Shown: positions 58,909 through 64,000 of the stretch, piece by piece | How the letters are laid out: each line of letters opens with the position of its first letter | Numbering within the stretch: position 1 is the stretch's first letter | DNA from: Verticiella alkaliphila | GTDB lineage: Bacteria > Pseudomonadota > Gammaproteobacteria > Burkholderiales > Burkholderiaceae_B | Length of the DNA: 64,000 nt | NCBI RefSeq assembly: GCF_018904615.1 | Contig: NZ_JADCNH010000008.1 | Location: forward strand, 1-64,000 | Reading direction: 5' to 3' | Notes under the pieces: model-generated | The model's input: only the letters and a program-made list of their open reading frames with translations | What the model was told of the DNA's origin: nothing | Databases searched by the model: none | Program-made: the position numbers and the translations under genes

Positions 58909-59607
58909 TCAGAGCACGGGCATCAGGTGCGTCTGTCCCGGCGCCGTCGTCCAGAGATCGCCCGTGTCCAGATCGAACCACCAACCGTGCAATTGCAGAT
59001 TGCCCGCCTCCACGCGCTCGCGCAGCCACGAATACTGCATCAGGTTCGCGAGCGAACCCTGGATCGCCGCACGCTCGACGAGTGCCGGGTTCTCGCGCAG
59101 CACGTCGAGCGAGACCTGGTGCCGGCCGGACGGATCCGCCGGATCCTTCACGTACTGCTCGCAAGCCTGCAGGGCCATGCGCACCCATCGCCCGATGAAT
59201 TCGCGCGGCAGCGGCTCGCCCGCGGCCATGTTGAGCATGGCCTTGATACCCCCGCAATGCGCGTGGCCCAGCACGATGATGTGATCGACCTTCAGATCGC
59301 GCACCGCGTATTCCACCGCCGCGGCCACGCCGTGCTGGGCCGAGCCCTCATCGGCGGGCGCCGCATACGGCGGCACCATGTTCGCCACGTTGCGCACCGA
59401 GAAGAGTTCGCCAGGGTCCGCGCCAAACAGCGCCACCGGATCCACGCGGGAATCACTGCAGGAGATCACCAGCGTGGCAGGCGCCTGCCCGTGGGCGAGC
59501 TCCTGCATGAGCGAGGGCGCATGGCCGTAGTTGCGCTCCTTGAAGTCGGTGATGCCACGGATGAAGTGGCTGATGTCGCGGCAGGCGCACGCAGGTTGGA
59601 GCGTCAT
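58909..59607 (-). CDS. can: Beta-carbonic anhydrase
   Basis: The 232-residue zinc enzyme interconverts CO2 and bicarbonate in the cytoplasm. Zinc-site motifs CSDSRVDP and GHAHCGG, plus NVANMVPP, are those of beta-class bacterial enzymes. It starts MTLQPACACRDISHFIRG at 59607; a 12-codon in-frame extension exists. Co-transcribed with the downstream permease (two-base gap). Confidence 0.93.
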   Translation of the reverse strand: MTLQPACACRDISHFIRGITDFKERNYGHAPSLMQELAHGQAPATLVISCSDSRVDPVALFGADPGELFSVRNVANMVPPYAAPADEGSAQHGVAAAVEYAVRDLKVDHIIVLGHAHCGGIKAMLNMAAGEPLPREFIGRWVRMALQACEQYVKDPADPSGRHQVSLDVLRENPALVERAAIQGSLANLMQYSWLRERVEAGNLQLHGWWFDLDTGDLWTTAPGQTHLMPVL

Positions 59608-59769
59608 GGCTGGATCTCGCAGGCGCACCGGCGGCACGCGCAATGGAGAACAGGACAGGAGTGTCTGTTCATGTCTGGATGATACAAAAACGGCGATCGC
59701 CGCGGCACAGGATTACCCGAAGGCGTGCAACGCCTGGCCGTGTTGCAATGCGACTGCGACAATTCGGCC

Positions 59770-60819
59770 ATGAACCCGATGCAAGACGATCTTTTCGGCG
59801 ATGCAGACGCCGGCGCGCCTGCCGAACCCGCCGCCCAGCAGGCGCCGTCGCGCCGCCCCAAACGCGCGGGCGTGCAGCCCGCCACCGTCGACGCAAGCCT
59901 GCAGGCCATCGCCGCGCAGCTGCCTGCGCACTTGCGCTTTGGCGTGTCCACCTGGTCCTACCCCGGCTGGGACGGCCTGGTCTGGGATGGCGCGTACGAG
60001 CCCAGCCTGCTGTCGCGCCAGGGACTGACCGCCTATCACCAGCATCCGCTGCTGCGCACCGTGTGCATCGACCGCACCTTCTGGCGGCCCCTCACCACCA
60101 CGCAGTACGAGACCTACGCAGGTCAGGTGAACGAGGATTTCCGCTTTGTCGTCAAATGCCCCGCCAGCATCACCGATGCGCAGGTGCGCGCCGAAGACGG
60201 CAAGGCCCGCGAGGCGAACGCCGACTTCCTCGATCCGCAACTCGCGATCGACCAGTTCGTGCGCCCTGCCACCGAAGGCCTGGGCGACAAGCTCGGCGTG
60301 CTCGTCTTCCAGTTGAGCCCGTTGTCGCGCGAGTGGCTGCAACGCCCGGACGCCCTCTTCGCCAGACTGGGCCAGCTGCTGGCCGCCGTGCGCGATTTCC
60401 TGCCCGACGCCAGCCCGGTCATCGTCGCCGTGGAATTGCGCGATGCCTCACTGCTCGGCGACGCGCTGATTCATACGCTGAAAGCCCACCAGGCCACCTT
60501 CTGCCTGGGCCTTCACAGCAAGATGCCGCCGATCGAAGACCAACTCGACGTGCTGCGCAGCCTCTGGCCAGGGCCACTTGTCTGCCGCTGGAGCCTGAAC
60601 CGCATCTTCGGCCCCTACGGCTACGAGGCCGCCCAGAAGAAGCATGACCCCTTCAACGAGATCCGCAGCGAGGATACCCACACGCTGGGATGGCTCGCCC
60701 GTACGATTCGTGGGACGACGAGCCGAGGTCAGCCGGCGTTCGTGACCGTGAGCAATGATGCGGAAGGGTGTGCGCCGTTGACGATAGCGAGGCTGGCGAG
60801 ACAACTCCTCGAGCCTTAA
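59770..60819 (+). CDS. DUF72 domain protein
   Basis: The 349-residue protein shows the DUF72 (YecE-like) TIM-barrel pattern: FGVSTWSYPGWDG, YHQHPLLRTVCIDRTFWRP, FRFVVKCPASIT, GVLVFQLSPLSREWL and VAVELRDASLLGDAL. Family function is unknown. The start at 59770 leaves an N-terminal Ala/Pro-rich section of about 40 residues. Stands divergent from the carbonic anhydrase and followed by the methyltransferase after 40 bases. Confidence 0.88.
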   Translation: MNPMQDDLFGDADAGAPAEPAAQQAPSRRPKRAGVQPATVDASLQAIAAQLPAHLRFGVSTWSYPGWDGLVWDGAYEPSLLSRQGLTAYHQHPLLRTVCIDRTFWRPLTTTQYETYAGQVNEDFRFVVKCPASITDAQVRAEDGKAREANADFLDPQLAIDQFVRPATEGLGDKLGVLVFQLSPLSREWLQRPDALFARLGQLLAAVRDFLPDASPVIVAVELRDASLLGDALIHTLKAHQATFCLGLHSKMPPIEDQLDVLRSLWPGPLVCRWSLNRIFGPYGYEAAQKKHDPFNEIRSEDTHTLGWLARTIRGTTSRGQPAFVTVSNDAEGCAPLTIARLARQLLEP

Positions 60820-60859
60820 ACGCAGTACGCTACGGCCCGTCCGTCACCCTGAAAGCCTC

Positions 60860-62461
60860 ATGTCCGTCCCTGCTGTTTCTCTGCCGTCCGGCACGGCGCT
60901 GTCTGAAGCTTCTCCGCCCAGCCTGTCGCAGCCTAACTTCCTGACGTCGCCAGGTCACCTGCGCGCCGTGGCACACCTCTACGCAGTAGACACGGTACCG
61001 CTCGCGCAGGCGCGCGTGCTGGAGCTCGGCTGCTCCGCCGGCGGCAATCTGCTGCCCTTTGCCCTCGCCTATCCAAAGGCTGCCGTCGTCGGCATCGATG
61101 CGTCGCCCGCTGCCATCGCGACGGGACGGCAAGCCGCCGCCAGCGTCGGCGCGTCGAACCTGCAGCTGCAGGCCGTGGAGATGGAGGCATTCGGCCCGAC
61201 ATTCGGTACGTTCGACTACATCGTCGTTCATGGCCTCTTCACGCAGCTGCCGGCCGATGCACGCGCCAGCCTGCTGCAGCGTTGCCGCGACCAACTGTCG
61301 CCTGACGGCGTGGTGTGCATCAGCTACCCGACCTACCCCGGCGCCGCGGCGGCTGACATCGTGCGGCAGGCCATCGGCCTGCTCAGCGAGGGTGATCCGG
61401 GCAGCCCAGCGCACGAGGCCAGCGCTCGCTCCGTCCTCTCACGGCTGGGCACCGACCTGGATCCGAACAACCCCCTCGCGCCCGCCTTGCGCGCCACGGC
61501 GCAGCAACTGGGTCAGTCCACGCAATCGGGCGCCCTGCATCGCCAGGCCCACCACGGCACGCCCCTGTACGTCACCGAACTCATCGATGCCGCGCGGCTT
61601 GCCGGACTCGACTACGTGGGCGACGCGGAGGCACACCGAGAACTCGCACCGCCGGGCGAACGTCCGCAGGCTTCCGAAGCCGACGGCGAGCGCCGCCGCT
61701 ACGAACAGTGGCAGGATTTCGCCACGGGACGCAACATGCGCATGAGCCTGCTCGCCCATGCCGAGCGCGCCAGCCACGCCACGCCGCGCCCGGACCCTGA
61801 CCGGCTCGCCGAACTGCGTATTGCCGGCCACTTCCGGGCACACGCGCCCGCGACCTCCACGCCCGGCTTTGTCCATTACCGAAACCAGCGCGGCCGCATC
61901 CTGCGCACGCGCGAGCCCGCAACAGCCGCCGTGGTCGAAGCCCTGACCCAGGCGTGGCCCCAGGCATGTTCGCTGCCAGCGCTGATCGCAGCCACCGAGG
62001 GCAAGACCGGCGCCAGCGGCGACGCACACCGCATCACCGTGCGCCACGCCGTGCAGACGCTGTATCGCCTGAATACCGTCTACATCGCCCGCGACGACAC
62101 CGCCCGGCCCGCCACCCAGACCGCCACCCCGCGCGCCCTGCCCGGGATCGTGCACCTGCGCCAGCGCCAGCAGGCCGCAGGTGCCGCCGTACGCATCGTC
62201 GGCTTCAACCTGTGGCACGACGCCGTGAACCTCGAGCAGCTAGGCGCCACCGAAACCTGGATCCTCAGCCGGCTCGGCGGCCGGCTGACGCTTGTGGAGC
62301 TGCGCACGCAATTGCGCGAAGCGCTGCAGCATGGCCGCGTGCCGGATCTCGATGGCACCCTGCTCACCGAGCAGCGTGGGCCGGATCTGGAGGCCAAGGC
62401 GGAAAAGGTGCTGACGCAGGTGCTGGAGATGCTGTGGCGGGCGGGGTTGCGGGTGGCGTGA
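60860..62461 (+). CDS. PKMT-like class I methyltransferase with regulatory domain
   Basis: The 533-residue protein has a SAM-binding Rossmann domain (VLELGCSAGGNLLPFALAYP, GIDASPAAIATGRQ, FDYIVVHGLFTQLP), a methyltransferase regulatory domain (about residues 220-310) and a C-terminal winged-helix-like part with THALIAATE-type repeats, ending TLVELRTQLREALQ. This arrangement matches the PKMT family of protein-lysine methyltransferases known from Rickettsia, where they methylate outer-membrane proteins. The target here is unknown; a DUF4214 surface-type protein lies immediately downstream. Confidence 0.82.
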   Translation: MSVPAVSLPSGTALSEASPPSLSQPNFLTSPGHLRAVAHLYAVDTVPLAQARVLELGCSAGGNLLPFALAYPKAAVVGIDASPAAIATGRQAAASVGASNLQLQAVEMEAFGPTFGTFDYIVVHGLFTQLPADARASLLQRCRDQLSPDGVVCISYPTYPGAAAADIVRQAIGLLSEGDPGSPAHEASARSVLSRLGTDLDPNNPLAPALRATAQQLGQSTQSGALHRQAHHGTPLYVTELIDAARLAGLDYVGDAEAHRELAPPGERPQASEADGERRRYEQWQDFATGRNMRMSLLAHAERASHATPRPDPDRLAELRIAGHFRAHAPATSTPGFVHYRNQRGRILRTREPATAAVVEALTQAWPQACSLPALIAATEGKTGASGDAHRITVRHAVQTLYRLNTVYIARDDTARPATQTATPRALPGIVHLRQRQQAAGAAVRIVGFNLWHDAVNLEQLGATETWILSRLGGRLTLVELRTQLREALQHGRVPDLDGTLLTEQRGPDLEAKAEKVLTQVLEMLWRAGLRVA

Positions 62462-62750
62462 GGGGTTGCCTCGCCACCGGTCGATGCAGCATCGCCGCCA
62501 GTGATCGGCGTAATCGCGCTGGAAACGGAGGCCCACCCAATCCGCGACTTCCGTAAGCGCCAAGGTTTTCTGAGCGATGGTGGCCGCCTATGCTGCGGGC
62601 AGACGTCCTAGAACCTGGGCGCAAATCGATAGGCATGGCGAAGCGATTCGCGACACGTTAAGATCCATTGCGTATCGCAAAGTCACAAATTCTCGCAACT
62701 TTGTCTAGAGCACACGCTTGACGTGTTCTGGACCTACCTCCCAACACGCC

Positions 62751-63956
62751 ATGGCCATCACCCTCGCACAAGCCGAACACAATCTGCGTGCTTACTATGC
62801 GCAATACACCCACTACACAGACGCGCAGATCCGGGGTGAGATCAACAGTTTCCGGTTTGGTGTCGATATCAGTCGTGAGGTCCAGGCTAATTACGAGCAT
62901 CGGGTTAAAAGTTTCATCTTCTCGTTCCACTTCGATCACAAGCTGCCCAGCAGCGCCGAAGCCTTCGAGGAGTTCTTTCCGCTGTTTCTGGATCGCTACA
63001 TCGAGTCGATCAATCCTACCGAGTTCGTGCACGCTTTGATGCCTGCCGCATCTGCGCAGACCTCGGCTGCGATGGTTGACGCCATCACGAACAAAGCGCT
63101 CGGCATCGCGGACTTGATGCTGGGGTGGGTCACGATGGGCAGCCCGGTGCGAGCCGGCCTAGGTGCAGAGCAGATCCTGAAGGGCCTGGCCGACACCGGC
63201 TACTACCAGCCAAGCACGCCGCTGCCGGACGACGGAGAAATCGTCCTGCCGCCGATTGTCTTGCCTGAGGTGTCACTGAACCTTCCCATCAGCGATGACC
63301 ACGCTGATTTGCTCACGGCCGTTTACGTCGCCGCCTTCCTGCGCGCGCCGGAGCATGACGGCTTGAACTACTGGGCAGGAGACCTGGCAAACGCATTGAC
63401 GCACCTGCCCGATGCCGACGCCGTCAAGAAAGTCGCAGCCAGCATGTATTTTTCCGGCGCTGCACATGGCGAGGCCGGTACCGATCTCGACAACAGTGCG
63501 TACGTCCACCACCTGTACCAAGGTGTGCTGGGCAGGCAGGCAGAAGCGTCCGGACATGCCTATTGGACGCAGTACCTGGACGCCGGCGGTTCACGCTCGG
63601 AATTCATCGCCGTGTTCCTGGCGTCCGCGCTTGCCGCACAAGGAGACTCGGACTATGTGTTGGCCCGCGTGGCCGTGGCGCGATATGCCGCCCAGGCCTC
63701 GGTGTCCGGCAAGGGCGCGGCACCGATCGATCTGGTCGCCGTGCTCGACGGGGTAACTGACACTGCGTCTGCGCACGCTGCCATCGTCACTATGCAGGCT
63801 GGGGTGAAGCCCGCGTGGCCCGATGTCATCGACTCTTTCTTGTGGGACGAGCTGGGCGAGCCCATCGAATGGATTGAAATGGCGTCGGTGAGTAGCGCCG
63901 CAGCGCTCGAGGTGATCGGGGCTGCCACGGACCCAGAGGCGTATCTCCTGGGGTGA
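62751..63956 (+). CDS. DUF4214-type protein
   Basis: The 401-residue protein starts MAITLAQAEHNLRAYYAQY without signal peptide. Residues 1-170 are a helical section of unknown role (FHFDHKLPSSAEAFEEFFPLFLDRYIESI). From about residue 185 two DUF4214-type modules follow (YVAAFLRAPEHDGLNYWAGDL; LYQGVLGRQAEASGHAYWTQYL), the same type as in the large protein at 16536-19469. DUF4214 modules are often found in secreted or surface-layer proteins. The start at 62751 is supported by an ATG in a clear protein-like start; no strong ribosome site is seen. The 289 bases before it contain no recognisable gene. Confidence 0.8.
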   Translation: MAITLAQAEHNLRAYYAQYTHYTDAQIRGEINSFRFGVDISREVQANYEHRVKSFIFSFHFDHKLPSSAEAFEEFFPLFLDRYIESINPTEFVHALMPAASAQTSAAMVDAITNKALGIADLMLGWVTMGSPVRAGLGAEQILKGLADTGYYQPSTPLPDDGEIVLPPIVLPEVSLNLPISDDHADLLTAVYVAAFLRAPEHDGLNYWAGDLANALTHLPDADAVKKVAASMYFSGAAHGEAGTDLDNSAYVHHLYQGVLGRQAEASGHAYWTQYLDAGGSRSEFIAVFLASALAAQGDSDYVLARVAVARYAAQASVSGKGAAPIDLVAVLDGVTDTASAHAAIVTMQAGVKPAWPDVIDSFLWDELGEPIEWIEMASVSSAAALEVIGAATDPEAYLLG

Positions 63957-64000
63957 CCTGCCCCACCAGTGGCCAGCCACGCGCATCTTGAACGATAGCG

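Overview
The window is GC-rich, densely coding DNA from a betaproteobacterium, most probably an Alcaligenaceae-type member of the Burkholderiales (the Bordetella/Achromobacter neighbourhood). Reasons: four intact and one broken Bug-type (TctC-like) periplasmic receptor genes without TctA/TctB partners, several LysR regulators next to them, a pgaABCD (bps-like) exopolysaccharide operon, a PagL-like lipid A deacylase, and a GTP-dependent PEP carboxykinase. I see no phage genes, insertion sequences, rRNA or CRISPR arrays; the only tRNA is tRNA-Ser(GCU).

Layout. 1-3310: tail of an unknown gene, two small cytochromes c, a DUF1841 gene, lysC and tRNA-Ser. 3382-8483: LysR, Bug receptor, DadA-like oxidoreductase, N-acyl-D-amino-acid deacylase (frameshifted) and RidA, which read as a D-amino-acid salvage operon. 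8484-16394: a nitrite assimilation operon, nirB-nirD-nirC-(PP2C/kinase fusion)-cobA-(NIT/ANTAR regulator). Its roughly 300-base upstream region has a candidate sigma-54 promoter, two hexaloop hairpins of the ANTAR-target type and an intrinsic terminator overlapping the second hairpin. 16536-24637: a 977-residue DUF4214/Ig-like repeat protein, a 1037-residue fusion ending in a MurF-like ligase, a PagL-like protein and an exported spermidine-synthase-fold protein. 24696-30243: pckG divergent from proX-proW-proV. 30350-37943: uncharacterised genes, a DUF533-like gene, a Bug/RraA pair divergent from a LysR gene, then a decayed stretch (frameshifted D-threonine-aldolase-like gene, Bug fragment, HAD fragment, internally deleted LysR). 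38023-46910: GST, pgaABCD and dbpA. 47077-55926: Bug, then a Dpp/Opp-type peptide ABC transporter operon ending in an M20 peptidase, divergent from a LysR gene. 56048-63956: Bug, beta-carbonic anhydrase with an NCS2-fold permease, DUF72, a PKMT-like methyltransferase and a second DUF4214 protein.

Four genes (deacylase, D-threonine-aldolase-like, pgaA, dppF) are each broken by what looks like one missing base beside a short G/C run, and each would read through if one base were added. This fits assembly or sequencing indels at least as well as true pseudogenes. The decayed stretch around 36.8-37.9 kb differs because whole gene segments are missing.

The most informative system is the nitrite operon: a regulator of the NasR type at its 3' end, and at its 5' end an RNA leader with the architecture NasR-like ANTAR proteins use. 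Other leads are the carbonic anhydrase/permease pair, the Mur-ligase fusion and the PKMT/DUF4214 neighbours.
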